A stretch of 64,000 nucleotides of DNA from Arthrobacter sp. MYb214 (GCF_002979865.1 NZ_PCPZ01000007.1:112317-176316); one strand, 5' to 3'; positions 44,607 through 53,903 are shown, counted from the stretch's first letter. Translations and numbers: made by a program. Notes: generated from the sequence alone by a model not told the origin.

Positions 44607-45773
44607 ATGCGATTGCTTCACACCTCGGACTGGCATTTGGGACGGACCTTCCACGGGGCCTCCCTGATCGAAGCGCAGCGCGCAGTGCTGCAGGAAATCA
44701 TCGATATCACGATTAATCAGCAGGTTGATGCGGTGCTGATTTCCGGTGACATCTACGACCGCGCGCTGCCGCATGTGGATGCCGTCCAGTTGTGCAACTG
44801 GGTGCTGCGCGAGCTGCGCGCCACCGGGGCCGCCGTCGTGGTCACCAGCGGCAACCACGACTCGGCCTCCCGTCTGGGCTTCGGCGCAGAGCTCCTGGAC
44901 AGCGCCGGGGTGCACATCATCGCCGACCTCCAGCGCATGCTGCTGCCGGTTATCCACGATGCCGGCGATCACCGGGTGGCCATCTACGGCATCCCGTACC
45001 TGGAACCGCGCATGGTGATGGAACGCCTGGGCGTGGAAAAGGCCAGCCACGAAGCGGTGGTCCGTGCGGCCATCGCGCAGATCGAAGAAGATCTTGCGCA
45101 ACTGCGGGCAGGGGAAAAACCGGTAGTTTCCATCGCGATGGCCCACCTGTTCGCCGCCGGCGGCTACGGCAGCGACTCCGAACGCGAGCTGAGCACCGGC
45201 AACCTCGACGTGGTTCCGGCAGAGCTTTTCGAGCGCTTCGACTACTCGGCGCTGGGGCACCTGCATGGACGGCAGAAGGTCAAGGAGCACGTGCGCTATT
45301 CGGGCTCTCCGCTGGCATACTCCTTCTCCGAGGCAACGCAGCGCAAGGGCGTATGGCTGATCGACACCAACGCCCGGGGCATAGAGTCCGTGCAGGAAGT
45401 CCTGCTTCCGGTGCCGAAGAAATTGGCCATCCTCAAGGGCAAGCTCGCTGAGCTCCTGGCGGATCCGGAACTGGAATCCGCCGTCGATTCATGGTGCCAG
45501 GTCACGCTGACCGATAGCGAGCGCCCCGCCGACGCGATGGCAACGATTCGAACCCGTTTCCCCGACACCGTGGTGCTGAATTTCGCCCCCGATCATGCCG
45601 GCGGGGATGCCAAGCCGGCGAGCTATGCCGAGCGCATGGCCAAGGCCGCCAGCACCGAACAAGTGGTGGGGGACTTTATGGAACATGTGCGCGAACGCGC
45701 GGCCGATGAACTGGAACGGGAAGTCATCGGCGCCGTCATCCAAGCCACCCGAGAGGCACAGGCCAGCCAGTGA
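44607..45773 (+). CDS. sbcD: Exonuclease SbcCD, nuclease subunit D
   Basis: Mre11-type Mn-dependent nuclease that with SbcC opens hairpins and processes double-strand ends. The phosphoesterase motifs are present in 388 residues: HTSDWHLGRTF, SGDIYDRALPH, SGNHDSASRL, MAHLFAAGG and YSALGHLHGRQ. The frame is open to 44568, but ATG 44607 starts directly at MRLLHTSDWHLG, 7 nt after TAAGGT. The stop overlaps the sbcC GTG by 4 nt. A C-terminal extension carries the SbcC/Rad50 contact. Confidence 0.95.
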   Translation: MRLLHTSDWHLGRTFHGASLIEAQRAVLQEIIDITINQQVDAVLISGDIYDRALPHVDAVQLCNWVLRELRATGAAVVVTSGNHDSASRLGFGAELLDSAGVHIIADLQRMLLPVIHDAGDHRVAIYGIPYLEPRMVMERLGVEKASHEAVVRAAIAQIEEDLAQLRAGEKPVVSIAMAHLFAAGGYGSDSERELSTGNLDVVPAELFERFDYSALGHLHGRQKVKEHVRYSGSPLAYSFSEATQRKGVWLIDTNARGIESVQEVLLPVPKKLAILKGKLAELLADPELESAVDSWCQVTLTDSERPADAMATIRTRFPDTVVLNFAPDHAGGDAKPASYAERMAKAASTEQVVGDFMEHVRERAADELEREVIGAVIQATREAQASQ

Positions 45774-48700
45774 GAATCCACAAACTCCAGATCCAGGCGT
45801 TCGGGCCCTTCGCAGGCACCGAAGAGATCGACTTCGATGAATTGGCCGAAGGCGGACTGTTCCTGCTTGATGGCCCCACCGGTGCCGGCAAGTCCAGCAT
45901 CCTGGATGCGATCTGCTACGCCCTGTACGGTGCGCTGCCCGGAAGCCGCGCCGGCAGCCGGCAGATCCGTTCGGACCATGCCCCGGCCGGTTTGGCTCCG
46001 GAAGTGGTCTGCGAGCTGACCATCGGCGACCGGCGCTTCGAGGTCACCCGTTCGCCGGCCTGGATGCGCCCATCCAAGCGCGGCAAGAACAAGACCACTG
46101 AGCAGAAGGCCGCCAGCTTCCTGCGCGAGTTCACCGGTTCGGGCTGGAAGGAACTGTCCACCCGCAACGACGAGGTGGGCCACGTCCTGGGCAGCCTGCT
46201 GGGTCTGGACCGCGAGCAGTTCACCAAGGTAGTCATGCTGCCGCAGGGCGGCTTTGCGGACTTCCTGCGGGCCAAGGCCAAGGACCGCGAAGATCTCCTG
46301 GCGAATCTCTTCGATACCAGCGGCTATGCGCGGATCGAGGATGAATTCGCCGCTCGGCTGGCCGAAGAGCGCAAGAAAACCGAGAGCCTGGAAGCACGCC
46401 TGAGCGCCAGCGAAGAGGCCATCCATTCCGCTGCCCGGGCGTTCCTCGCTGGCCGCGAAGCCAGCGATGAGCCCGCCGAGGCCGACGGCGAAGCGAACGC
46501 CGACGCCGACGCCGATGGCGCTGGACAGGCCGCGGCGGTGGACCTGAGCAGTGCCGAGCAGTTCGCCGGCTATCACCGCCGGATCGCGGCGGTTCACCGG
46601 GACTCGGCCCTAGAAGCGGCCAAACTGCGCACCGAGATGACCCGCACCCGCGAGCAGGCGCAGGCCCTGGAGGAACGCCGCCGGATCTTCGCGCGCCTGG
46701 CCGAGCTGCGCGGCATGCAGGCCGGCTATGCCCAGAACCATGAAGCGGCCGCAGCGGCTGCCGCGCGCTTGGACAGCGATGCCAAGGCAGGCGCGGTGCG
46801 TGCCTACCAGGCCCAGCTCCAGGAGGCATCCGTCGCCCAGGAGCAAGCCAAGGCAACCTGGCTGGACAGCAAGCTGTGGCTTGAAACCGAACAGGGGCTG
46901 GACCCCAGCGCCGACGCTGCCGGTCTGGAGCAGCTGCGCCTGCCGGCGCAGCAAGCGGCCGAAGAACTAGCGGTGGCCAAGGCGGGCCTGGACGATGAAA
47001 AGCGCCGCGGCGTCCTGGGCGGCCAGGCACGCAAGGCCGCCGAACTGGCCGCTGCGCAGGAAGAGACCCGTGCCCAGGCCGAAGCCGAAGTTGCCTTGCT
47101 CAAGGCCGAACGTGCTGCGCTGGAAGCCGCGGACCTCGACCAGGTAGCCGCCGGCGGCAAGGTCCAGCAGGCCAAGGAACAGGTGAAGGGGCTGGAGACC
47201 AGGATCCAGCATGCCACCGAGCGCGACACCCTGGAGAAGCAGGCGCTGGCCGCACGGGAGCAGTCCAGCGCACAAGAGCTGGAGATTGTAGGCGTAGCCA
47301 ATACCTTGCTTGACCTGCGTACCGAGCAGCTGGCCCAGAGCGCTTTGCGATTGGCTGCCGCACTGGAAGACGGGCAACCGTGCCTGGTCTGCGGTGCGCA
47401 AGAGCATCCCGCCCCGGCCCGGGCGGATGCCGATGCGCCGCTGATCGACGATGAGCAGATCCAGGCGCTGGAAGCCGCGGTGGCTGCGGCAAGAGCTGCC
47501 GGGCAACGGGCCGCGCAGGCGCGCGACACCCTGATGGCCAAGTTCCAGGCCGCGCAGGAAGCCGCTGGCGATGCCCCGGTCGCGGACCTGCGGACGGAGT
47601 TTGCCACGGCGCAGGCCGGGCTGGAACGGGAGCAGAAGCAGCAAGGAGAAATCGCTGCCCGCGTGGCAAAGCTGGACGTGGTGCGCCAGCGTACCGAGCA
47701 GCAGAACGCGCGGGCATCCCAGGCGGTACTCGAGCACGCCACCGCGAAGCAGCGTGCGCAGTCCCTGCAAACCCAGCTGGCAGAACTCGACGCCAAGCTG
47801 GAGCAGCTGCGCCAAGGCCGGGAGAACCTGGCCGAACTTGTGGCGCAGCTGTCCGCTACGTCCCAGGGCTTGGCCAGTGCGGTGCAGAACCTGCGCCGTT
47901 TCCTCGAGGCGGGCGAGGCGCTGGAGAAGGCCGAGGCCACCTGGAATAGCCAGCGCACGGCCGCCGGTTTCGAGAATCCGGCTGCCTTCGAGGCCGCCTT
48001 GCTGGACAGCGCCGAACGCGAGCGCCTGCGCCAGCTGCAGCGTGCCGATGCCGACCTGGCCAGTGCCATTGCCACGCTTGAAGCGTCGCAGGACTGCCGC
48101 AAGGCCCAGGAATTATCCGCGCAGGGTGTGGAAGGGCCAAGCGAAGAAGGGATTGCCGAAGCGAAGCTGCTCTCTTCCCTCGCCGAAGAACGCTTCGAAG
48201 CGGCGCGGGAACAAGAAGTGCTGGCGCAGACCCAGCTCGTTCGCCACGAGCAAGCAGCCACTGATCTTGAACGCCAGCGGACCGAGGCAGGCCCGGTCAT
48301 CGAAGCCTACCGCCGGCTGCGCGGATTGGCTGAAGTGATTCGTGGCGGGGGAGAGAACCTCTACAAGATGACGCTGAGCACCTATGTGCTCGCTGCCCGG
48401 CTGGAGGAAGTGGCCATCGCCGCAACGCAGCGCCTGGGCATGATGTCCGGCGGCCGCTACTCGCTGCACCATGATGATTCCAAGCAGGGCAATTCGAAGT
48501 CCGGGTTGGGGCTGCAGGTGCTCGATTCGTGGACCGGGAAGCGCCGGGAGACCCAGACGCTCTCCGGAGGCGAGACCTTCATGGCCTCGCTGGCCCTGGC
48601 ACTGGGCCTGGCGGATGTCATTTCGCACCATTCCGGGGCAGTGGACATGCAGACGCTCTTCGTCGATGAAGGCTTCGGTTCGCTGGATGCCGAGACGCTG

Positions 48701-48868
48701 GAAGAAGTCATGCAGGCGCTGGAAAACTTGCGTGCCGGGGGCCGCACCATCGGCTTGGTCTCCCACGTGGCAGAAATGAAGCAGCGCATCACCAATCGGA
48801 TTTCGGTCAGCAAGACCCAGCACGGTTCCACCATTGAACGCGATGGCACTGTGATCTTGGCTGGATAG
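45770..48868 (+). CDS. sbcC: Exonuclease SbcCD, ATPase subunit C
   Basis: Rad50-type SMC-like ATPase of 1032 residues, partner of SbcD. Walker A GPTGAGKS is at 35-42, followed by an ATPase lobe, a long Ala/Glu/Gln-rich coiled coil interrupted near its middle by the zinc hook CLVC (538-541), and the C-terminal lobe with LSGGETFMASLALALGLAD signature and LFVDEGFGSLD Walker B. An Asp/Ala-rich insert (EADGEANADADADGAG, about 237-255) sits in the first coiled coil. The start is GTG 45770, inside the sbcD stop. Confidence 0.95.
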   Translation: MRIHKLQIQAFGPFAGTEEIDFDELAEGGLFLLDGPTGAGKSSILDAICYALYGALPGSRAGSRQIRSDHAPAGLAPEVVCELTIGDRRFEVTRSPAWMRPSKRGKNKTTEQKAASFLREFTGSGWKELSTRNDEVGHVLGSLLGLDREQFTKVVMLPQGGFADFLRAKAKDREDLLANLFDTSGYARIEDEFAARLAEERKKTESLEARLSASEEAIHSAARAFLAGREASDEPAEADGEANADADADGAGQAAAVDLSSAEQFAGYHRRIAAVHRDSALEAAKLRTEMTRTREQAQALEERRRIFARLAELRGMQAGYAQNHEAAAAAAARLDSDAKAGAVRAYQAQLQEASVAQEQAKATWLDSKLWLETEQGLDPSADAAGLEQLRLPAQQAAEELAVAKAGLDDEKRRGVLGGQARKAAELAAAQEETRAQAEAEVALLKAERAALEAADLDQVAAGGKVQQAKEQVKGLETRIQHATERDTLEKQALAAREQSSAQELEIVGVANTLLDLRTEQLAQSALRLAAALEDGQPCLVCGAQEHPAPARADADAPLIDDEQIQALEAAVAAARAAGQRAAQARDTLMAKFQAAQEAAGDAPVADLRTEFATAQAGLEREQKQQGEIAARVAKLDVVRQRTEQQNARASQAVLEHATAKQRAQSLQTQLAELDAKLEQLRQGRENLAELVAQLSATSQGLASAVQNLRRFLEAGEALEKAEATWNSQRTAAGFENPAAFEAALLDSAERERLRQLQRADADLASAIATLEASQDCRKAQELSAQGVEGPSEEGIAEAKLLSSLAEERFEAAREQEVLAQTQLVRHEQAATDLERQRTEAGPVIEAYRRLRGLAEVIRGGGENLYKMTLSTYVLAARLEEVAIAATQRLGMMSGGRYSLHHDDSKQGNSKSGLGLQVLDSWTGKRRETQTLSGGETFMASLALALGLADVISHHSGAVDMQTLFVDEGFGSLDAETLEEVMQALENLRAGGRTIGLVSHVAEMKQRITNRISVSKTQHGSTIERDGTVILAG

Positions 48869-48934
48869 ATTGGACTTGCCCCAGGGCAGTAGCTATCTTG
48901 AAAGTAGTGCCATCAGGCATGCCTGGGAAATTTT

Positions 48935-48962
48935 GTGCGTCGGGGGGTGTGGGACGACGCAC
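48935..48962 (+). terminator. Hairpin downstream of sbcC
   Basis: gtgcgtcg (48935-48942) and cgacgcac (48955-48962) are exact complements with a G-rich 12-nt loop. It is followed by gcttcttc, so termination is weak; it lies 66 bp after the sbcC stop. Confidence 0.6.
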
Positions 48963-48981
48963 GCTTCTTCATGGAGTTTTG

Positions 48982-50256
48982 TTGACTCAGCCTACTTTGT
49001 CGAAGGAAAACAGTGAGGAATCCGAGAAGATGTCCGGATACTCCGCGTTAGTTCCTTTGGTGGGAGCACCCTTCCTGCCGCTTACTTTCCTTGCACGCCT
49101 CCCACTGGCGATGCTCACCATCGGGTCCATGACCCTGGTAACTGCTACCACCGGCTCATATGCCATGGGCGGCTTGGCCGCGGCCATGGTTGGCCTGGGG
49201 TCCGCCATTGGCGGTCCGAGCATCGGCTATCTGGCTGACCGGGTGGGCCAGCGCCCGGTATTGACCACTGTCGCGGTCATCCACACCATCCTGCTGGTTG
49301 CCCTGACGCTGTTTGCCGATTCGGGACCGGACATGTCCGCGGCCTTGCTCTCGATCATGTGCCTGGCCGCCGGTGCTACCGGCCCGCAGGTCGGCCCGAT
49401 GTCCCGCGTCCGCTGGATTGCAATCACCCGCCAGCAGAAGAAGAACCACAAGGTCCTTTCGGCGGCACTGAGCCTGGAGTCCATGTTCGATGAACTGGGC
49501 TTCGTCTTCGGCCCGGTTGCCGTGGGCCTGCTGGCCTCCCTGGTGGATCCGGTGCTGCCGCTCTACCTTGCCGCCCTGCTGACCCTGGTGCTGGTGCCGG
49601 TGTTCGCCTCGCACCGTACCGGCAATGCGGTGAAGCCGGCGAGAACCGCCGAGCACACTCCCAAGGTCTCGATCAGCGGCGCGCAGGTTGCCGCGATCGG
49701 TGCCCTGGTCCTGGGCATGATGGCGCTGGGCACGGTCTTCGGTTCCTCGGCGGCCGGTACCCTGGCCTTTGCCGGGGCGCAGGGCGATTCCAACTCCGGC
49801 GGCCTGCTCTATGGCGCCATGGGCTTCTCCAGCGCGATTGCCGCGATCTCCGTGGCCGCTTGGCCGCAGGCCTTCAAGCAGATCAACCGCTGGATCCTGT
49901 GCGGCGCAGCACTGACCGTGCTCAGCTTCGGCCTGCACGTGGCCGGCAATGTCCCGCTGATGCTGGTTGCCCTGTTCATCGCAGGATTTGCGGTAGGGCC
50001 GGTGATCGTCACGGTCATGACCCTGGGCGGCGAAGTCGCTCCGCCGCAGCGCCTGTCCACCGTGATGACCATGCTCTCTGCCGGCATTGTTGTGGGAACC
50101 GCGATCGGAAACGGCTTGGCCGGCGTCTTCGCCGAGACCCTGGGCTACCTCGGCGCCTTCTGGGTCTCCACCGGTGGCGCACTGGTGATCTTCCTGGCCG
50201 CTGTGGCGATGAAGATCGTTGTCGCGAAGTCCCCGACGCTGGCCCGCGTCCGCTAG
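48982..50256 (+). CDS. MFS transporter
   Basis: About 424 residues with twelve membrane helices. The loop 2-3 motif is present as YLADRVGQRPVL, and a VGPMSRVRWIAI segment follows helix 4; this subtype resembles putative sugar or drug efflux proteins of actinobacteria, but the substrate is unknown. The start is uncertain: TTG 48982 (MTQPTLSKENSEESEK) with GGAG upstream gives a hydrophilic leader; ATG 49030 (MSGYSALVPLVGAPF) with gagga 10 nt upstream is the main alternative. No regulator is adjacent on its side. Ends at a bidirectional terminator shared with the IclR gene. Confidence 0.8.
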   Translation: MTQPTLSKENSEESEKMSGYSALVPLVGAPFLPLTFLARLPLAMLTIGSMTLVTATTGSYAMGGLAAAMVGLGSAIGGPSIGYLADRVGQRPVLTTVAVIHTILLVALTLFADSGPDMSAALLSIMCLAAGATGPQVGPMSRVRWIAITRQQKKNHKVLSAALSLESMFDELGFVFGPVAVGLLASLVDPVLPLYLAALLTLVLVPVFASHRTGNAVKPARTAEHTPKVSISGAQVAAIGALVLGMMALGTVFGSSAAGTLAFAGAQGDSNSGGLLYGAMGFSSAIAAISVAAWPQAFKQINRWILCGAALTVLSFGLHVAGNVPLMLVALFIAGFAVGPVIVTVMTLGGEVAPPQRLSTVMTMLSAGIVVGTAIGNGLAGVFAETLGYLGAFWVSTGGALVIFLAAVAMKIVVAKSPTLARVR

Positions 50257-50300
50257 GGCAAGAACTCTGCGCATCTTGCGGCCGGCCAGCAAAGCTGGAT

Positions 50301-50355
50301 AAGAAGCATCCCGTTGCACCTCGCCCAGCAGGCGAAGGGCAACGGGATGCTTCTT
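50301..50355. terminator. Bidirectional 17-bp terminator
   Basis: aagaagcatcccgttgc (50301-50317) and gcaacgggatgcttctt (50339-50355) are exact complements with an inner tcgcc/ggcga stem and a T-run (cttcTTTcc). It separates convergent MFS and IclR genes. Confidence 0.92.
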
Positions 50356-50371
50356 TCCCCGCCGGGAATTG

Positions 50372-51067
50372 CTAGTGCGCGAGCTTTTCGCTGATGCGCG
50401 CCGCTGCGTGCTTGAGTTCCTCGATCATGCGCTCGTACCCGCCGACCGTGCTGGCGGCGAAGACGACGGCCAAGGCCGCCGGGGTTTGCCCGGAATGCTG
50501 GATCGGAACGGCAATGGACGTCACGCCCTGGATGACTTCATTCTCGCTGGTGGCATAGCCGTCAATCCGGGCCGCGACGGCAGCTTCGCGGTACTCGATG
50601 CCCGTGTCCAGGGCATCCCACTCGGCCTTGGCATAGCGCGACTGGATCGCGATGCCGGCTGCTCCCACATCCATGCCGTGCACCGAGCCCGGGCGATGGA
50701 CGATCGCGCGCTGGGAGTTCAACGGGGAGACCGACTGCAAGGTGGTGCACAGGTCGTGTTCCCAGACGGCTACGAAAGCAGTCATCGACAGCTCGTTGGC
50801 CAGCGCGGTGAGTTCCGGGGTGGCGGCCGCCTGCAGGTCGCGCTGGACCGAGCGGGCGAGCACGGCCAAGCCGGAAGCGGAACGGATGTGCCCGGCCTCG
50901 TCGCGGTTGAGCAGGTGATGCTGCTCCAGGGTGCGGATGATGCGGTAGGCAATGGAGCGGTGGACTTCCAGTTTCGCGGCGATTTCCGCGATGGAAAGGT
51001 TGACCGGGGAATTGGCGACGATTTCAAGGACGCGGATTCCACGCGAAAGCGTCTGGGAGGTAGGCAT
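50372..51067 (-). CDS. IclR-family transcriptional regulator
   Basis: 231 residues: a winged-helix domain (SRGIRVLEIVANSPVNLSIAEIAAKLEVHRSIAYRIIRTLEQHHLLNRD) and a C-terminal effector-binding domain (TAFVAVWEHDLCTTLQSVSP..HRPGSVHGMDVGAAGIAIQS..). IclR proteins usually control adjacent catabolic or uptake genes in response to small acids. The divergent neighbour, 266 bp away, is a metabolite:proton symporter and is the likely target. ATG 51067 has gaagag upstream. Confidence 0.9.
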   Translation of the reverse strand: MPTSQTLSRGIRVLEIVANSPVNLSIAEIAAKLEVHRSIAYRIIRTLEQHHLLNRDEAGHIRSASGLAVLARSVQRDLQAAATPELTALANELSMTAFVAVWEHDLCTTLQSVSPLNSQRAIVHRPGSVHGMDVGAAGIAIQSRYAKAEWDALDTGIEYREAAVAARIDGYATSENEVIQGVTSIAVPIQHSGQTPAALAVVFAASTVGGYERMIEELKHAAARISEKLAH

Positions 51068-51167
51068 TGCTCTTCAATCTGGCGTGCGGCGCTGCTGGAA
51101 CGTCGTCGAGGGCCTTCGTAGTGAATCTGGGGACCAAGCGGTCGGTGATCTATATCCGATTTTAGTC

Positions 51168-51309
51168 GTTCTCTATTAGAACACCGAATTCCCAGCCCAT
51201 TGCGGGAGAGGGCGCCTGGCTGGAGCTGGTCACGATTTGGATAGATCTTGTGATCTGCTTCACTGTGGGCATATGATGGTGTGCGACATAAACCGTCCGA
51301 ACGGTCGGT
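51168..51309. promoter_or_regulatory. Candidate IclR operators between divergent genes
   Basis: accgt-ccga-acggt (51292-51305), flanked by a further accg/cggt relation (51292-51309), lies 25 bp before the symporter start. gttc-n7-gaac (51168-51182) lies nearer the IclR gene. Both are plausible palindromic operators; neither matches a specific consensus I can cite. Confidence 0.5.
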
Positions 51310-51333
51310 AAACAACTCGCAAAAGGCCAACTC

Positions 51334-52674
51334 ATGTCATCGACTGTCACTCGCACCCAGGAGGAGCGCCGGGTTCTTGCCGGCACCCTGGTGGGCACCA
51401 CCATTGAGTGGTACGACTTCTTCATTTTCGCCCAGCTCACCGCGACCCTGCTGACCCCGTTGTTCCTCGAGCCCCTGGGGCAGTCGAATCCGGGTGTCGC
51501 GCAGATCCTTTCTTTCGCAATGATCGGCATCTCCTTCTTCTTCCGTCCCCTGGGCGCAGTGGTTGCCGGCCACCTGGGCGACCGCTACGGACGCAAGCGC
51601 ATCCTGGTGCTCACCCTGATCCTCATGGGCGTTGCCACCGCGGCCATCGGCCTGCTGCCAACCTACGCGTCCATCGGCGTGGCCGCGCCAATCCTGCTGG
51701 TGCTCCTGCGCGTAGTCCAGGGCTTCTCGGCCGGTGGCGAATGGGGCGGTGCAGCCTTGATGGCGGTAGAGCACGCACCGAAGGATCGCCGCGGCTACTT
51801 CGGCGCCTACCCGCAGATCGGCGTGCCCATCGGCATGATCCTGGCTACCGGCCTGCTCTACATCCTGCGCGTTGCGATGAGCCCGGAAGAGTTCGCCGCA
51901 TGGGGCTGGCGCATTCCGTTCCTGCTCTCCATTGCGCTGATCTTCGTGGGCTACATGATCCGCCGTGCGGTCGAGGAATCCCCGGTCTTCAAGCAGCTCG
52001 CCCAGCGCAAGGCTTCCGAGCACACCCCGCTGCGCGAGCTGATGACCAGCCATTCCAAGCAGGTCCTGCAGGCCGCGCTGATCTTCATCTCGAACAACGC
52101 CGCCGGCTACCTGGTGATCGCGTTCTTCATTTCCTACACCACCAAGGTCCTCGAGATGCCGGTGGCACCGATCCTCCTGGCTACTACCATCGGTTCGGTG
52201 GGCTGGCTGATCTTCACCCTGGTCGGCGGCTGGCTCTCGGACAAGATCGGGCGCCGCAATACCTTCGTGATCGGCTACGCGCTGGTGTTCATCTGGATGA
52301 TCCCGATGTTCCTGATGGTCGACACCGGAAACATCGTGCTGTACACCATTGCGATCTTCGTGCTGACCGTTGGCCTGGGCTTGTCCTACGGTCCGCAGTC
52401 GGCGATGTACGCGGAGATGTTCCCGGCGCAGATCCGCTACTCGGGCATCTCCATTGGCTACGCCATTGGCGCTATTCTGGGCGGTGCCTTCGCGGCCACC
52501 GTGGCGCAGATCCTGCTGGAGACCACAGGCTCTTCGATCTCGATTGCCATCTACATCATGGTGCTGACCATCATTTCCGTGGCAGCGGTGCTCTGGGTGG
52601 GCGAGACCCGTGGACGCAACCTGCACGTGGAAGAAATTGAGGGCGAACAGGCCGACTCGCGCGTGGCGCACTAG
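51334..52674 (+). CDS. MFS metabolite:H+ symporter (MHS family)
   Basis: 446 residues, twelve helices. The N-terminal GTLVGTTIEWYDFFIFAQLTATLL motif and RPLGAVVAGHLGDRYGRKRILVLTL are diagnostic of the MHS family (shikimate, proline/betaine, alpha-ketoglutarate and citrate carriers), as is LRVVQGFSAGGEWGGAALMAVEHAP. The exact substrate cannot be read from the sequence; a carboxylate or aromatic acid fits control by an IclR protein. The start ATG 51334 has only a weak ribosome site (aaaagg). Terminated by the hairpin at 52689. Confidence 0.9.
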   Translation: MSSTVTRTQEERRVLAGTLVGTTIEWYDFFIFAQLTATLLTPLFLEPLGQSNPGVAQILSFAMIGISFFFRPLGAVVAGHLGDRYGRKRILVLTLILMGVATAAIGLLPTYASIGVAAPILLVLLRVVQGFSAGGEWGGAALMAVEHAPKDRRGYFGAYPQIGVPIGMILATGLLYILRVAMSPEEFAAWGWRIPFLLSIALIFVGYMIRRAVEESPVFKQLAQRKASEHTPLRELMTSHSKQVLQAALIFISNNAAGYLVIAFFISYTTKVLEMPVAPILLATTIGSVGWLIFTLVGGWLSDKIGRRNTFVIGYALVFIWMIPMFLMVDTGNIVLYTIAIFVLTVGLGLSYGPQSAMYAEMFPAQIRYSGISIGYAIGAILGGAFAATVAQILLETTGSSISIAIYIMVLTIISVAAVLWVGETRGRNLHVEEIEGEQADSRVAH

Positions 52675-52688
52675 ATTCGCGGCAGCAT

Positions 52689-52740
52689 AATGCCCGCGCA
52701 GGCAAGGGATCAAGCGATCCTGGCCCGCGCGGGCATTTGC
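52689..52740. terminator. Terminator between the MHS symporter and LacI genes
   Basis: aatgcccgcgc (52689-52699) pairs with gcgcgggcatt (52727-52737), with an inner ggat/atcc stem; TT follows. The remaining 52741-52871 shows nothing else. Confidence 0.85.
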
Positions 52741-52871
52741 GCGTCTGGCGACCGGTGGTTTGGCGATCAGCAGGCGGATGCAGCGGGCAGTTTGCTGCAC
52801 GGCCGACGTCCGGCCACCGCCATCCATTGCGCCTAGGCCGCCGGCATGCGGGACCCGACTGCCTGGCCAGG

Positions 52872-53879
52872 TTACTGGGCGGGGCGGGTGGTGGAGGAAC
52901 GCACGATCAGCCGATGGCCCAACTCGTGGGCCTGCGCCGGTTCCTGGCCACGGATAGCACGCAGCAGCATGGCAACCGCCAGCTGCCCCTGCTCATGCGG
53001 ACGCTGCTCGACGGTGGTCAAGCCGAAGAGCTCGGCCAGGTCGTGATTGTCCACGCCGATGACCGACAGGTCATGTGGCAGCTGCAAACCGAGATCGCGG
53101 GCGGCCAGGATCGCGCCAATGGCCATTTCATCACTGGCTGCGAACACTGCCGTCGGTCGGGATGCCGGGTTGCCCAGCAGCTGCTTGGCCACCGCGTAGC
53201 CCTGGGCCATGGAGAAGTCCGCGCTGGCGAACAGCGACTCATCCAGTTCAAGTCCAGCCTCGGCCAGCGCCCGCTCGTAGCCGGTGCGGCGGTGGGTGGG
53301 CACCATGAAATCCACATCGGTTTCCGCGTTGCCGCCGATGAAGCCAATGCGTTCATGGCCCAGGGAGATGAGGTGCCCGGTCGCGAGGGCAGAAATCGCT
53401 TCGTCATTCACGTGCAGGGTCGGCACACCGGGAAGCGGTCCTCCCACGCCAACCAGGGGCTTGTCCATGGCCAGCAGCGCCTGGACCTCGTCCCCCGCCA
53501 ACTCGACGTTGACCGCGATCACCGCATCCACGCGCTGGCGCAGCAGGAAATCGGAGAAGATCTTCTCGCGCTGGGTGCGGTCCTTGGTCAGCTGATAGAG
53601 GGTGGTGTCATAGCCCTCGTCCATCAAGCGGCTGGAAATGCCTTCCAGCACGCAGGCATAGAACCAGTGGTTGATCACCGGAACGAGCACGCCGATGTTG
53701 CGGGTGCGTCCCGAGGCCAGCCCGGACGCGGAAGATGAGACCACATAGCCCAGCTCGGTGGCGGCGCGCTGCACAGCCTCCTGCGCGGACGCGGAGACAG
53801 AACCCCGGCCAGATAATGCGCGCGAGACGGTGGCAATGGATACGCCAGCGGCTTGTGCGACGTCTTTGATCCCGGCCAC
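52872..53879 (-). CDS. LacI-family transcriptional regulator of the malto-oligosaccharide module
   Basis: 335 residues: an N-terminal LacI HTH and hinge (AGIKDVAQAAGVSIATVSRALSGRGSVSASAQEAVQRAATELGYVVSSSASGLASGRT) and a periplasmic-binding-protein-like effector domain (RNIGVLVPVINHWFYACVLEGI.., AVFAASDEMAIGAI, ..SVIGVDNHDLAELFGLTTVEQ). GTG 53879 gives the classic start and has an AAGGAAGGAAG ribosome site; ATG 53897 is in frame but lacks one. It is separated from the glucosidase gene by a terminator. Two palindromic TGTAAACG-type sites upstream of glucosidase and malE are its probable operators; the effector is likely a malto-oligosaccharide. Confidence 0.9.
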   Translation of the reverse strand: MAGIKDVAQAAGVSIATVSRALSGRGSVSASAQEAVQRAATELGYVVSSSASGLASGRTRNIGVLVPVINHWFYACVLEGISSRLMDEGYDTTLYQLTKDRTQREKIFSDFLLRQRVDAVIAVNVELAGDEVQALLAMDKPLVGVGGPLPGVPTLHVNDEAISALATGHLISLGHERIGFIGGNAETDVDFMVPTHRRTGYERALAEAGLELDESLFASADFSMAQGYAVAKQLLGNPASRPTAVFAASDEMAIGAILAARDLGLQLPHDLSVIGVDNHDLAELFGLTTVEQRPHEQGQLAVAMLLRAIRGQEPAQAHELGHRLIVRSSTTRPAQ

Positions 53880-53903
53880 TTCTCTTCCTTCCTTCATAGG
53901 CAC

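Noticed and set aside
38114..44607. A complete defence island around the HNH nuclease, YtrA operon, exonuclease and ADP-ribosylglycohydrolase-like genes
   Set aside because: The genes are on mixed strands, separated by strong terminators, and lack methyltransferases, toxin-antitoxin pairs, recombinases or composition shifts; only single-gene leads are supported.
48898..50256. Upstream start at 48898 for the MFS transporter
   Set aside because: The added segment covers a hairpin (48935-48962) and gives a Gly/Cys-rich leader unlike MFS N-termini; TTG 48982 or ATG 49030 fit better.
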